Of a stretch of 64,000 bases of DNA, positions 10,448-21,782 are shown piece by piece. The position numbers and the translations under genes are program-made. This stretch comes from Branchipolynoe longqiensis (Eukaryota > Annelida > Polychaeta > Phyllodocida > Polynoidae), in contig CM059187.1 in assembly GCA_030323885.1 (NCBI GenBank), positions 128,011,525 to 128,075,524 of the forward strand, written 5' to 3'. Position 1 is the stretch's first letter; each line of letters opens with the position of its first letter. The notes beneath the pieces were generated by a model, which did not search any database, was not told the DNA's origin, and saw nothing but the letters and a program-made list of their open reading frames with translations.

Positions 10448-10970
10448 CTATAATGCGAGCATTGGGGTCCATAAAATGTCATCGCGATGTAATTACCTAT
10501 AATTAATCATGAAAGCGGGCTCAATTGACTGAATTCCGGTTAAATTAAATAATTACTTCATATGTGAATGCGCATAATATGGGCATGTAAAATCGAGGTT
10601 TCATCGACATCCATCAAAAACAAAATGCCAGATATTGATATAAGTATCGGATTCATCGAACCTAGCATTTCAATGTACATTGCAATGAATATCACCTAGG
10701 ATAATTAATGTCTTATCATTGTATCAACGCCACAGAGACATTCAATAAGCATGTTTATTAAATGCGACAATAATGGTGATAACAGATGAGTTGTGGTGAT
10801 ATCGGTTATCCATGATTATATGTATTATATATACATATCATGCATACAGATAGAGATAAACACATTTTTTCACTTGTCCCGAGAGCAAGTCTGGTGTGAT
10901 TTTCACTTGTCCATCTAAATTGTCAATTTTCCCAGACAAACGGATAAGCTATTATTTCGAACGCTGTATA
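10448..10970. other. AT-rich, nothing recognised
   Basis: No gene, exon-like segment or known repeat was seen. Confidence 0.5.
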
Positions 10971-10974
10971 GTAG

Positions 10975-11480
10975 TGTAGTGGTCCGCACTGACATATCAG
11001 GCAAGGAGCCACATCGACAGGTAGGTGTGGGTAGTATGGTGATATCAGGGAGCCTAGGTGGTGTAATGGTTAGAACACTGACCCGGAATGCAAAGAGATG
11101 TGGGTTCGAGTCCCACTCTAGGCGCAATATTTCCCATTTTCACCACCCCCATGACACTGGTTGCTGTGACCATGATCCTGTACAAGCTATGCACTGTCTA
11201 GTTGTTGAACCTACCCAGGACATGTATATGTAAGTGCATTGCCTGTATGTATGTACTTGTAAGCATTACAAGACTTACAATTCCAGGGGGACTCGTGTAG
11301 TGGTCTGCACTGACCTCTCAGGCAAGGAGCTGCATAGACAGGTAGGCGTGGGTAGTATGTTGATATCAGGGAGCCTAGGTGGCGTAATGGTTAGAACACT
11401 CGCCCAGACTTTAAAGAGATGTGAGTTCGAGTCCTGCTCTAGGCGCAATATTTCCCATTTTCATCACCCCAACGACAGTA
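10975..11480 (+). mobile_element. SINE-B tandem pair, plus strand
   Basis: The first unit (about 10975-11290) and the partial second unit (about 11291-11480) each start TAGTGGTCTGCACTGACCTC-like and contain GGTGTAATGGTTAGAACACT or GGCGTAATGGTTAGAACACT. Both have box B GGTTCGAGTCC or AGTTCGAGTCC and continue with GCGCAATATTTCCCATTTTC. The first body ends ACTTACAATTCCAGGGGG directly before the second leader. These are diverged from the pairs at 3.5 and 4.7 kb, so head-to-tail joining is a property of the family. Confidence 0.85.
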
Positions 11481-11800
11481 TATATACATTTCACAAGACT
11501 GTGTCAAATACAGGCATTGCCTTATCCAATTCAGTCAGTCTTGTATTCATGTTTTGTGTATTGACTAATATCCTAAACACAACTATAAGTACACATACAC
11601 TGTTCCCATTCAATATCTTATTTCACATCGAAACATGGTACTCACTGTTTTTTAATTTAATCTAATTACCTACAATTAATAATGAAATAATAACAAAACA
11701 AATATGGCATTACATATATCCACTATATACTCAGATCGGCTTTAGATAATATTGTAACGCACACACCTGGTGGTTATTATGACAGTTTATACGAAGGCGC
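11481..11800. other. AT-rich, nothing recognised
   Basis: No gene or repeat was identified. Confidence 0.5.
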
Positions 11801-12058
11801 CAGGTGAAATGTACACACTCTCCATCCAGAGTCTTGACATTGGACACAGGCGCATACCCTGCCCTGCACCTGACCCAAGGCTGGGAGAGTGCGCGCGTGG
11901 CCCTGAATGTAGTGTGTTGACCATCGCTAGGTGTCGCCAGGTGAAATGTACACACTCTCCATCCCGAGTCTTGCCATTGCTGCCCTGCACATCGCCTGTG
12001 CTGGGAGAGGGCGCGCATGGCCCTGAATGTGGTGCGTTTACCACCGCTAGGTGTCGCG
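11801..12058. repeat. Two-copy tandem repeat of about 120-138 bp
   Basis: Both copies start AGGTGAAATGTACACACTCT (11801 and 11939), share GGGAGAG and GGCCCTGAATGT, and end CGCTAGGTGTCGC. The first copy has about 18 extra bases in the middle. The open frames of 138 and 159 codons across this stretch are opposite-strand readings of the same repeat. Confidence 0.8.
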
Positions 12059-12106
12059 TCGATAACTGTGGTCAATTCCACATGTCGCTGTATCCAGGCG
12101 GAAGTG

Positions 12107-12448
12107 GACCGGGCGCGGTGGCCAAATCGATAGAGCGCGGGCCTCACGTGCGGAAGATCGGGAGTTTGGTTCCTGGTCGAGTCAAACCAATGACTTATGA
12201 AATTGATACTTGTCGCTTCCTCGCCTGGCCCTCGGCATTAATAGGATAGCTTCGCTCAGTTAGCTGGTTAGCTCAGTGTTAGGATAATGTGTATGAGTGG
12301 GATATTGGGTCATGATGCTGGTAGCCTTATTTCCCAGTAGGGCAGCACTATAAAGTCACCATGAGTGTACACTGTCACAAGTCCGTACCCGTCCTGATAT
12401 GACCTTAGATATTGCCAGGATATAAAACTCCAACAACCAGCCAACCAT
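12107..12448 (+). mobile_element. SINE-A copy, head type 2
   Basis: This is the best-preserved type 2 head in the window: GGGCGCGGTGGCCAAATCGA, then GCGGAAGATCGGGAGTTTGG. The body and the CCAGGATATAAAACTCCAAC end are complete. Confidence 0.85.
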
Positions 12449-12504
12449 CCAGGCTGAAGTTTATATGCGCTAAACTCACACATTGCAACTGACCCGGCAG
12501 AGCC

Positions 12505-12745
12505 ACCTATGCAGCTAGCTTATGGGCGATAATTCAGAGGGAAAATTCCCTGTAGTGATCAACGCAAATTGTTGTTTTGCATGAATATTTATATATATAT
12601 CTAGCTCATGGACGATAATTGAGAGTGCCCATTCCCTGGAGTGACCAACGCTAATTGTTGTTTTGCATGAATATATATATATATATATATCTAGCTCATG
12701 GGCGATAATTCAGACTGGTTATTCACCTCTTTTGAGGGTACCTAT
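12505..12745. repeat. Tandem repeat of about 90 bp, 2.5 copies
   Basis: Copies begin AGCTNATGGNCGATAATT at about 12516, 12602 and 12692, and contain AATTGTTGTTTTGCATGAAT followed by a (TA)n tract of variable length. A diverged further piece (CTGCTAATTGTTGTTTTGAA) lies at about 12859. Confidence 0.75.
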
Positions 12746-12900
12746 GCATATATTGGAATAATCACGCGATTGTGTTGTTGGATAATAGTGGAAGGGGTTA
12801 TTATGTAGAATGTAAAATGGTGGATCGGCGTAATGAATTTACCGTAGAATGTAGTGACCACTGCTAATTGTTGTTTTGAATGTATATATATGGTTATGTA

Positions 12901-13516
12901 TATATGAGACTTGTCTCAAAAGGTGCTAAGCAATATGGGACAAAACTTTGTCCATTGTAACGATCAACATACTATCTGCTTATGCATTTGCTCAGGATAA
13001 ACTGATTTTTTTTTTATATGGTGTTTCATTAAAGTTGCATAGTCCGATGGTTTTGAATTTCTGTATTTTTTCTGGAATAAATATATCAGATCGATCACTA
13101 GTATCTACTTTACATTAGTTTAAAGTTACTTATATTTTAAATGGTAAACCTTTGAGATATTTTGAGTGCAAACATGGAAAATTAGTTTTGGCAAGCCTGC
13201 CAAAACTCTGACACCATAGACTTCTGCAGTAACAGGTTCTGTTAAATTGACTCAGTATTGCCATATATGCAGAAACAAATGCTTAATAACTGCATCAGCA
13301 CCTAAGTTAGATATGCAAAATCAAATCTAGCTAATTGGTTTGGTTTTGAAAATTTGATATTTCATTGGACTATGCAGCTTTAATCCCAATAGAATACATA
13401 TTGATTTGAAGCAAATGTCCGTATGTTTTCAGTGTAACCGTTTATGTGCTGTTTTGTGTCAATCGTTACAATGGACGAACAAAAAGAGTATCACCTTTTG
13501 AGACAGGCTCATATAT
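12901..13516. mobile_element. M2 MITE interrupted by an M1 MITE
   Basis: Terminal inverted repeats are GAGACTTGTCTCAAAAGGTG on the left and the complement of CACCTTTTGAGACAGGCTC on the right, with TA-rich flanks. Removing the M1 copy at 13029-13383 leaves about 260 bp that matches the uninterrupted M2 at 22025-22275 in reverse orientation. It has no coding capacity. Short length, TA flanks and these ends suggest a Tc1/mariner-type MITE, which is inference. Confidence 0.75.
13029..13383 (+). mobile_element. M1 MITE inserted in M2
   Basis: A 355-bp element bounded by TTAA on both sides. Inverted ends are AGTTGCATAGTCCGATG and CGGACTATGCAGCT (here TTGGACTATGCAGCT). The interior is AT-rich, non-coding and matches the other M1 copies (for example AAACCTTTGAGATATTTTGA and CCAAAACTCTGACACCATAG). 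Confidence 0.85.
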
Positions 13517-13729
13517 ATATATGGCTATACAAGGTAATGCGTGTACAGACAGTGTGCGTCACTATCGGCCTGTTTTTGTCAGGGCATAGCAGTCGATGAC
13601 CTGTAATAATAAGAACCTTGCAGTCGATGATTGAGGGTGAATATTAATATTAACTGGAATGGAAAGCTTCCGATTACTTGTGATCATATGATGCTTATAC
13701 CTTTCATATATATACATACATATGTATCC

Positions 13730-13761
<32 letters not shown>

Positions 13762-14785
13762 CCATATATTTCATATATATATTTATGTGCGCATAGTTCA
13801 TGCATATATATTCGCGAGAGAAGATGATTAATTATGCAGCACATACGCAAAACTGACTAGCGAATTCAGCCTCGATACCGAAAGCAAGACAACTTATATT
13901 ATAGATAATTGCAAGACATTTTAGCACGGGGTGGTTGGGCCTTGATGTGCTTGGTCAGAGGAAGGAAGCAGTCCGGCAGGTAATGGTTTCTGTCGGTCGG
14001 GCGTGCTTGTCACGTGTTTTTGCACTGCCACCATGCAGGTGACCTGCCGAGGTACACAGGTGAGCCTTTTACACCTGACCCCGTGGCCGGGATCCAAGTT
14101 GGCTTTGGGTCAGCTTCTGTTGGATCCCTGCCACACATAGTACGCGTGTCTCTTGTCGTACAGGTGGTGGTGGTGATGGCGGGGATGGTGCACTAATAAT
14201 TCACCAGAGAGGATAGTAATTCTGTTAAACACAAAAACAAACAAAAATATCGCGCATTTGGACGAAGGTATCTTTTAGTGTAATGATTTAGGGGTGCATT
14301 GTCGACGTGTTAATCTTATATTATGTGACTAGTCTTAAGTTCTTTCATCGACGATGGTGGCGCCACAATATGCTGTCACAAATGGATAGCAAATAACTCC
14401 CAAATGCACTATTTGTTTCATGTATGCAGAGTTATTTCCATAGCAATAAGATTAATAATAAAACGCCACTCAGTAGAGAGTCGGCCTACTTCTCTGCTTA
14501 AATAATGTTGTTGATAACAGTGTTGTCGGGACAAGATGACAGCGTTGTCGGGACCCACTTTAGAACTGCAACAGTGTTACACTGTTGTTGTCAATGAAAC
14601 ATGGGTTCACAGCTGGGGCCGTGTTACAAATGTATTGTCACTCAAAACTATAAAAGAATCATCTGTCATGCTAAAGCCAACAATGCTTTTAGCATAATTT
14701 ATGTTGCAGATATTGTTGTCCTCCTCTCTATCTCTCTCTCGCCTCCCTCAGTTTTTAGCTCTATTTAGTCAATCCGAGGCTCATT
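13517..14785. other. AT-rich, no supported gene
   Basis: There is a TA microsatellite at about 13728-13758. A stretch at 14032-14196 has an ATG in a good context (GCCACCATG) before CAGGTGAGC, but the implied protein is trivial (see rejected items). Nothing else is recognised. Confidence 0.5.
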
Positions 14786-14850
14786 ATGTCAAGGACCCGT
14801 CTTGATATGACCTTAGATGTTTCCAGGACGTAAAACTCCAACAACAAATC
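14786..14850 (+). mobile_element. SINE-A 3' fragment
   Basis: Only the last 65 bases of the element remain: CCCGTCTTGATATGACCTTA through GACGTAAAACTCCAACAAC. Confidence 0.75.
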
Positions 14851-15170
14851 AACCAATCTGCCATTGATGAATGTGGATCTATGAGATTATTTGTATTATA
14901 TATGAGAAACACTCTTAATCATTGTTTCTGGTAAGTGCAGTTAGATGCATAGGGCGTGTCCGTTAATGTTTTTGCATAGTCATTGATGGGACTGAAGGCA
15001 TTTAACATTCATTAGTTTATCCGTGGGTGTACACTTGCTGTTTTCGTGAAAGTGGACAGTACAGTGTTTGCTAGGTGCCATCCTCTCCCACATCAACAAT
15101 CAACACTGTAATGTGTAGCAGGAGGGACCGAGGCTAAAGGACCAATGTTCTTTGTCGTGGGTTCGGTATA
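14851..15170. other. Nothing recognised
   Basis: Single-copy-looking AT-rich DNA leading into the tandem array that follows. No gene is supported. Confidence 0.5.
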
Positions 15171-15488
15171 TTGTGAACCATTTGCACTGGTTCAATCTGT
15201 AAGGTACTCTGGTAGTATTAACAATATAAGATAATTGAATGTTGATTGTGTGTAGATATGTATATAGCTATTTACATATAAAAATGTTTATCTCTGCCTC
15301 TCTCTCTCTCTCTATATATCTATATATATATTGTTTAACCCCTGTATGACACCCACTAGCTGATGTGAACCATTTACACTGGTTAAATCTGTAAGGTACT
15401 CTGGTAGTGTTAACAATATCAGATAATTGAATGTTGATTTTGTGTATATAGTTATATAGATATTTACATATAAAGATGTGTATCTCTG

Positions 15489-15534
<46 letters not shown>

Positions 15535-15960
15535 CATACATATATATATATTGTTTAACCCCTGTATGACACCCAATAGCTGATGTGAACCATTTTCACC
15601 GGTTCAATCTGTAAGGTACTCTGGTAGTGTTAACAATATAAGATACTTGAATGTTGATTGTGTGTAGATATGTATATATATATTTACATATAATAACGAT
15701 TTTTATCTCTCTCTATATATATATATATTGTTTAACCCCTGTATGACCCCCCCCCCCCCCAATAGCTGATGTGAACCATTTGCACTGGTTAAATCGTTGA
15801 GGTACAGTGTTAGCATTAACAATATAAGATAATTGAATGTTGGTTATGAATAGATATAGATAGATATTTACGTATAGAGATGTTTATCTATCTATCTATA
15901 TATATATATACTTATATTGTTTAAGCACAGTATGGCCCCCATCGCTGATGATTACTTTTT
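15171..15960. repeat. Four-copy tandem repeat of about 190-217 bp
   Basis: Units start GTGAACCATTTGCACTGGTT at about 15172, 15364, 15581 and 15768. Each contains AAGGTACTCTGGTAGTRTTAAC, TGAATGTTGATTGTG, a TC/TA microsatellite and ATTGTTTAACCCCTGTATGA. Most length variation lies in the microsatellite. The fourth unit is the most diverged and decays near 15955. Confidence 0.85.
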
Positions 15961-16019
15961 TGAGATGGGGTGTAGTTAAAAAAATAAGTATATGTATATG
16001 TATATCCATACATATATTC

Positions 16020-16067
<48 letters not shown>

Positions 16068-16307
16068 AATGACAATTCAATGACAGCTAAGGTGAAATTA
16101 GAATAATGAATTTAGTAGGTGTTATATGACAAATGATGACCGATCACATCTGAGGTTCAGTGTACATACCCCGCTGGAAAATGTTAATTTCATATCGTAC
16201 AAACACATTCGGTCACGGTGGGATCATTATTTAAATGCAATGTATATTAAACGAGGACCTCGTCTCTTCAATTAAAACCCTACCTTCCACCATCTTTGTA
16301 TTTACCT

Positions 16308-16355
<48 letters not shown>

Positions 16356-16895
16356 CGTATTTAGATTAACAAAATGTAATTTTGTCGATGAAAATTATTA
16401 TTTGTTTTAAATGCATTATTCCTGTTTAAATGCATTATTCCTGTTTAAAATCCATGACTACGTCGAGTTCAGGCGCAGGTGAACCAACTTGCTTGTTTTG
16501 TTAAACCGCACAAACCAAGACTTCCAGTGCATTTTGTTTAATATTTTAATTATTTATTTTCCAGGTGAAGATACACTTAGTGCACAGCAATTTCTCTATT
16601 TGCCAAAAAAAGAAATATGGCATATTTTGAGTATATGCCAACGAAAGGCGACACGGTACATGAAATATGGCCTGTAGAGTTGTGCAAAACAAACACATAG
16701 ACAGCGATCCGAGTAAGTAGGGACACAAATAAACAAACGCATTGTTTGTGGACACACACATGGGGCCCGACAAATTCACCCATTCGAGGTGCGGCAAGAA
16801 CTTTAGCTTCATCTTCGTCTTCTGTTTTCGCATTTAAATATTTATCATATATTCATGTTCGCTTCCATTTGGTTTTATTTGACCCATTTTGATTG
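15961..16895. other. AT-rich, no supported gene
   Basis: There are TA microsatellites at 16020-16065 and 16312-16351 and a direct duplication of ATGCATTATTCCTGTTTAAA near 16410-16446. The open frames of 60-95 codons have no recognisable motif. Confidence 0.5.
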
Positions 16896-16945
16896 ATGGA
16901 GTTGGAGTTTTACGTCCTGGCAACATCCAAAGTCATTCAAGGACG
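16896..16945 (-). mobile_element. SINE-A 3' fragment
   Basis: The minus-strand 3' end of SINE-A (complement of GAGTTTTACGTCCTGGCAAC) is followed only briefly by body sequence. Confidence 0.65.
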
Positions 16946-16979
16946 GAGACCCATTTTGTTGTAAATGTCCAGTTAAAGC

Positions 16980-17275
16980 GTGGTGTTCTCTGTGGCAGAG
17001 TAGTTAGAGTGTCTGACTTTTTTCTAGGTCGGACTCCTAATCTGAGGGTCGCTGGTTCGATTCCCCGTGCCCCCACCTCTGCTAATTTGGATTTCCACTG
17101 CTGTGTATAACTTACAGCGTCAACAAAGGCCAGTTGCTCTCATACCATGTCTATGTGGTGTGGGAGGTTAAAACCCTTGGGTCAGTAAAAGTGTAGGCTC
17201 GGGCTTTCTCTCAACAAACTGTCTAATGGTGAAAGTCGATTCTGACTTATCCATGATAGGCAGTATAAATCTTCA
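16980..17275 (+). mobile_element. SINE-C copy
   Basis: A tRNA-like head spans about 16990-17072: A-box region GAGTAGTTAGAGTG, an anticodon-arm-like TCGGACTCCTAATCTGA (5-bp stem, loop CTCCTAA, so Arg-CCT-like), and box B CTGGTTCGATTCC. The body ends GGGCAGTATAAATCTTCAAG followed by an A run. The 3' end recurs at 33700-33835. Conserved body and tail argue for a SINE rather than a tRNA gene; an insertion (TTTTTTCTAGG) also disrupts the cloverleaf. Confidence 0.65.
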
Positions 17276-17289
17276 AGAAAAAAAAGCTG

Positions 17290-17319
17290 TAAAGTTACAT
17301 AGTTTTCTGTTATTGTTCT

Positions 17320-17356
<37 letters not shown>

Positions 17357-18000
17357 AGTTGATTGCTATAATTGACCTTACTTCAGTTTGAAGTACCATT
17401 AATTATAAATGGCCATCTTTGGAGATATTTAAAGTAATAACACTCCAAATTAAAGTTGCATAGTCCGATGGTTTTGAATTTCGGTATTTTTTCTGAGATA
17501 AATATATTAGATCGATCACTACTGTCTACTTTACATTAGTTCAAAGTTACTTTTATGTTAAATGGTAAACCTTTGAGATATTTTGAGTGCAAACATGGAA
17601 AATTAGTTTTGGGAAGCTTGCCAAAACTTTGAAACCATAGACTTCTGCAGTAACAGGTTCTGTTAAATTCACTCAGTATTGCCTTCTATGCAGAAACAAA
17701 TGCTTAATAATTGCAATCAGTATCTAAGTTAGACATGTAAAATCAAATCTAGATAATTTGTTTGGTTTTGAAAATTTGATATTTCATAGGACTATGCAGC
17801 TTTAATATTGGCGTCCTTATCGAAAGTCTGACACCATAGGCTTGAGCAGTAACATGTTCTATTAAAGTAAATTAGTATGCTCCTATCGATGGCAACAAAT
17901 GATGAATAACTGAACAACTGAGTTGAACATGTGGGATCAAATCTAAATGAGTGTTTTGGTTGCGACAATGTGATGCTTTCATCGGACTATGCAACTTTAA
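17290..18000 (+). mobile_element. M1 MITE (outer copy) interrupted by another M1
   Basis: The left part (17290-17449, starting TAAAGTTACATAG and with a TA expansion at 17327-17353) and the right part (17806-18000, ending CATCGGACTATGCAACTTTAA) together make about 355 bp that aligns end to end with the M1 consensus. The interruption is itself an M1 copy. At the junction the outer element has one TTAA and the inner copy has TTAA on each side. Confidence 0.8.
17450..17805 (+). mobile_element. M1 MITE (inner copy)
   Basis: A 356-bp copy with intact ends (TTAAAGTTGCATAGTCCGATG-like and GGACTATGCAGCTTTAA). It closely resembles the copy at 13029-13383 and is less diverged than its host copy, as expected for a younger insertion. 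Confidence 0.88.
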
Positions 18001-18619
18001 CTAAGGTAATTACAATTTAGCTTGCGAATCTGAGTCGACTTAGGAAATTCCCCGTGTTCAATGTTATGATCACCGCTAGCCATCCATGAGCCAATACATC
18101 TCACCTGATGGTGACCTCGCTAAGGTCAAGGTCACCCAAAGGTTACGTATGCGCTTTCGTTGATCAGTGTTGCCACTAGAATGCCTGAACGTTTAACCTT
18201 TAACGGCGCGGTTTACTAAATCTGAATTGGTGGTATTATCAAAGATTAGTTGATCGGACATGCCTTGTGTTTTGAAGGTGAACCAGTAAAGTGATAACCA
18301 TTATATTACATATGTAATTAATCAATATGTGAACCGACGCTTTTCTGTTAATGATGAGGTTATAGATTGGCATGAAGCATTAATGTGATTAAATAGGCGA
18401 ATTATTATTGTATTTTAAATGTTGACAACTTGCGGCTGAACAGATGCTTAAACACCCCCATGTTATAAATAGAACCACAGTGTTGTATTCTATAGATGGT
18501 ATCGACATAGCTTTAAAAAATAGATGAAAGATTAATTGTAATAGGTATTTGAGGCATACACAATCTTTCTCATTAAGACCATTACATAATGTTTGACCTG
18601 CATTTAAGCTTTCAATGAT
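18001..18619. other. Nothing recognised
   Basis: Mixed-composition DNA without supported gene, repeat or regulatory cluster. Confidence 0.5.
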
Positions 18620-18960
18620 TTGTTTTGTTGTTGCTGTTTTACGTCCTAGCAACATCTAAGGTCATATCAGGACGGGTACCGACTTGTGACTGTGCGCACT
18701 CATGGCGACTTTATAGTGCTGCCCCACTGGAAGACCAGGCCACCAGTACCATGAGCTGATATCCCACTCAGTCACATTATCCTGAAACTGAACCAACCAG
18801 TCCTTGCCCTATCCTAATAATGCCGAGCGCCAGGCTAGGAAGCACAAGTATCAATTTTTAAGTCATTATTTTGACTCGAGCAGGATTCGAACCCACGACC
18901 CCACGATCTAGAAACACGGGAGACGGACGCTCTAACTCATTTGGCCATCCCGTCTGGTCC
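18620..18960 (-). mobile_element. SINE-A copy, head type 1, minus strand
   Basis: A full-length minus-strand copy. The head near 18960 reads GACCAGACGGGATGGCC on the minus strand, box B is near 18885, and the 3' end is near 18640. Confidence 0.88.
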
Positions 18961-19073
18961 AGCTTTCAATGAACATTATTGGCTTTGGTCAGAATTGTGT
19001 TCAGTTTTCTCACAGATAAACAGTGTAGTTGCGGGTCGCATTAAGTCCAAGTGTACATACCAAACTGAGGGTT

Positions 19074-19680
19074 TTGGTTGTTTGTTTGGATTTCACATCC
19101 CAGCAACATCTAAGGTCATATCAGGACAAGTACCGACTTTTGACATTACGCAGTTAGGGTGACTTTATAGTGCTGCACCAGTGGATTGCTTATTTGAATA
19201 TTACGTCCTGGTAACATCTAAGGTCATATCAGGACGAGCAACGTCTGGTAACATTGCACACTCATGACAACTTTATAGTGCTGCCCCAGTGGGATACCAA
19301 GCCACCAGCACCAGCACCTGATATCCCACTCAGTCACATTAGCCTGACACTGAGCCAAACAGTCATTGCCCTATCATAATAGTGCCGATGGCCTGGCTAA
19401 CAAGCGACAATTGTTTTATTTTATATCATTTGTTTGATTCGACAAGGGTTCGAACCCTTGGGCTCGAATACCACGATCTACCAAAATGAGGATGCTCAAC
19501 TTATTCGGCTGTGCCGTCTGGTCGCTATATCCCGCTCAGTCATGTTATCCTATTACCGAACAAACAAGTCATGGCCCTATTAGCGCGATATTAGAAAGTA
19601 ACAATTATCAAGAGAAGTTATTGGTTTGACTCGGCCAGGGTTCCCACACATGACTACAACGCAGCCAAATTATACCTGAG
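19074..19680 (-). mobile_element. SINE-A (outer copy) interrupted by a second SINE-A
   Basis: The 3' part (19074-19183) and the continuing body (19524 to about 19680) belong to one minus-strand copy. It breaks exactly where a complete second copy (19184-19523) lies. The outer copy's head is eroded. Confidence 0.7.
19184..19523 (-). mobile_element. SINE-A (inner copy), head type 1
   Basis: A full copy from TATTACGTCCTGGTAACATC to GCCGTCTGGTCG (minus-strand head CGACCAGACGGC), inserted into the SINE-A at 19074-19680. Confidence 0.75.
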
Positions 19681-19709
19681 AACAATAATGATAACCACGG
19701 AGGTAAAGG

Positions 19710-20028
19710 ATTGTTGTTGTTCTTTGTTGGAGTTTTAGTCCTGGCAACATTTAAGGTCATATCAGGAAGGGTGCCGACTTGTGAGAGTGTGCCACCATGG
19801 CGACTTAATAGTGCTGTCCCACCGGCACCATGACCTAATTTTTCACTCAATCAGATTATCGTGACCCTGCACTAGCCAGTAATTGTCCTGTCATATTCAT
19901 GCCAAGTTCCAGGTTATTTAGCGACAAGTATCAATTTTGTAAGTCATTGTTTTGACTCAGCTTGGATTCGAACGCCTAACCTTCTGTATGGGAGGACGGT
20001 GCTCTACCGATTCGTCTACCGCGTCCGG
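19710..20028 (-). mobile_element. SINE-A copy, head type 2, minus strand
   Basis: The head at 20028 reads GACCGGACGCGGTAGACGAA on the minus strand. The body is shortened near 19820 but otherwise collinear. Confidence 0.8.
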
Positions 20029-20235
20029 TCACTGTACTTTGAATAGAGTTGCATCATTAGCAGGAGTCATGCTAATGCACTCTACAATAATATGCCATAA
20101 TATATGACACATTTACAAATTGGGTACAATAATTGGAGAATAAGGTCATTGAATTTACCAGTAAAAGCTATGATAAACAGGGCATTTAGAGTTGCCACAC
20201 AAAAGGGACAATCACCATATGGTTCTTTTAGTAGT

Positions 20236-20545
20236 TTTTTTTTTATATCGTAGCAACATCTAAGGTCAGATCAGTATGGCCATCGACTTGAGACAGTGTG
20301 CACTCATGTAGACTTTATACTGCTGCCCCACTGGGAGAACAGGCTCTCGGGACCATGACTCGATATCCCACACTGTCAACTTATCCTGATATGGTGTTAA
20401 CCAGTCCTTGTCCCATCCTAGTAATGCTGAGCGCCAGGCTAGGTAGTGACAAGTATACATTTTATACGTCATTGCTTTGACTCGGCTGGGATTCAAACTC
20501 CCAATATTCCGCAATGGAAGCCTTCGCTCTACCAAATGACATCTG
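20236..20545 (-). mobile_element. SINE-A copy, head type 2, minus strand
   Basis: The body is collinear from ATCGTAGCAACATCTAAGG to a degraded head with TTTGGTAGAGCGAAGG on the minus strand. Confidence 0.75.
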
Positions 20546-20589
20546 ATATATAATAGTTAATACTCTGTCCCTCTATAGTCGTGATCCGG

Positions 20590-20930
20590 TAGCTGGACAT
20601 AGCTCAGGCGGTAGAGTGTCCACCTGTGAAGCTGAAGGTCATCCAATCGGTCCATTTCGCCGGACACATTTGCAGTTTGGGCCATTTTCCGTTCCAACCA
20701 GTGGTCCACAACTGGTTCATCAAAGGCTGTAGTATGTGCCATCCTGTCTGTGGGAAAGTGCATATAAAAGATACATTGCTGCTTATGAGAAAGAGTAGCC
20801 TATGTGGCGGCAGTAGGTTTCCTCAGAAGAGATATGTCAGAATTACCATATGTTTGACATCCAATAGCCGATGATACAATACCAAAAATATCAATATACT
20901 CTAGATGCGCTAAATAAAACAAGGTATATA
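20590..20930 (+). mobile_element. SINE-D copy (molluscan-type tRNA SINE)
   Basis: The head ACATAGCTCAGGCGGTAGAG is tRNA-like and resembles the start of a tRNA-Ala or -Val gene. The body includes CCAGTGGTCCACAACTGGTT, GCATATAAAAGATACATTGC, TAGGTTTCCTC and the 3' end CATATGTTTGACATCCAATAGC. I recall this 3' end from a SINE widespread in gastropods and bivalves; that match is from memory and is the main basis for calling the window molluscan. Confidence 0.75.
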
Positions 20931-21458
20931 TACTCGTGATCAATCTTTGCCTATAAGTGATTGGCGATAATGCCATTTTGGGTGTTGCGTTCCAAACTGC
21001 TGTAGTGTCAGTGAGTTATGGTAATTTAAAAAGAAGGTTTATTCTTCAAATAACGTCTTTAGTCAGCACTGCAACATTGGTCTTCTGCCCATGAAATAAA
21101 GCAGTTTCTTCTCTAACTATGACACAGCAACATATCAACTAGGGCATGACAACAGATCATTCAAAAAGATATTGTAGACTTGGTAACATTCCAGCCATGA
21201 ATACAAAAGCCTCACAAGTCAACAACAATATCTGCAGGAAGGAAGTGTTTGTGTCCAGGGAGTTCAGCAGTTCAATACAATGCAAGCCTGTGTAAGAAAC
21301 CAATCAAACTGCAGTGTACAATCATTTGAAAGGCAGCTTGCAAGGTGCTAACAACAATACCAGATTAACCTCAGCTTCCAGGATACACCCAACCAACACC
21401 GGCAGATTCAAATTCATTGCTACACATGATAAAATTGAACGGAACATCCTCACCCTGA
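20931..21458. other. No gene; fragment of an interspersed repeat
   Basis: 21031-21110 loosely matches 23434-23500 (TTTATTC, GTCAGC, TTGGTCTTC). The remainder, rich in CAACA, has no supported function. Confidence 0.45.
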
Positions 21459-21782
21459 GACCAGGCGGGATGGCCGAATGAGTTAGAGCGTCCGTCTCCC
21501 ATGTTGGTAGACCGTGGGATCGTGGGTTCGAAACCTGACCGAGTCAAACCGATGACGTAAAAATTGATACTTGTCGCTTCCTAGCCAGGCGATCAGCATC
21601 ATTAGGATAGGGCAAAGACTGGTTGGCTCAGTGTCAGAATAATGTGACTGAGTGGGATATAAGGTCATGGTGCTGGTGGCAGCACTATAAAGTCGCCATA
21701 CGTGCACACTGTCACAAGTCGGTACCCGTCCTGATATGACCTTAGATGTTGCTAGGACATAACAAACAAACAAACAAACAAA
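21459..21782 (+). mobile_element. SINE-A copy, head type 1
   Basis: Intact head (GACCAGGCGGGATGGCCGAA), body with one small deletion (GCTGGTGGCAGCACTATAAA) and an (AAAC)n tail of about five units. Confidence 0.88.

Noticed and set aside
14032..14196. Two-exon gene starting at GCCACCATG with donor CAGGTGAGC and acceptor GTCGTACAG
   Set aside because: The spliced product would be about 19 residues, largely a GTG repeat. Nothing else supports transcription.
16990..17072. A genuine tRNA-Arg gene
   Set aside because: The anticodon arm fits CCT, but the D-arm side carries an insertion, the T stem is poorly paired, and the sequence continues into a SINE body seen elsewhere.
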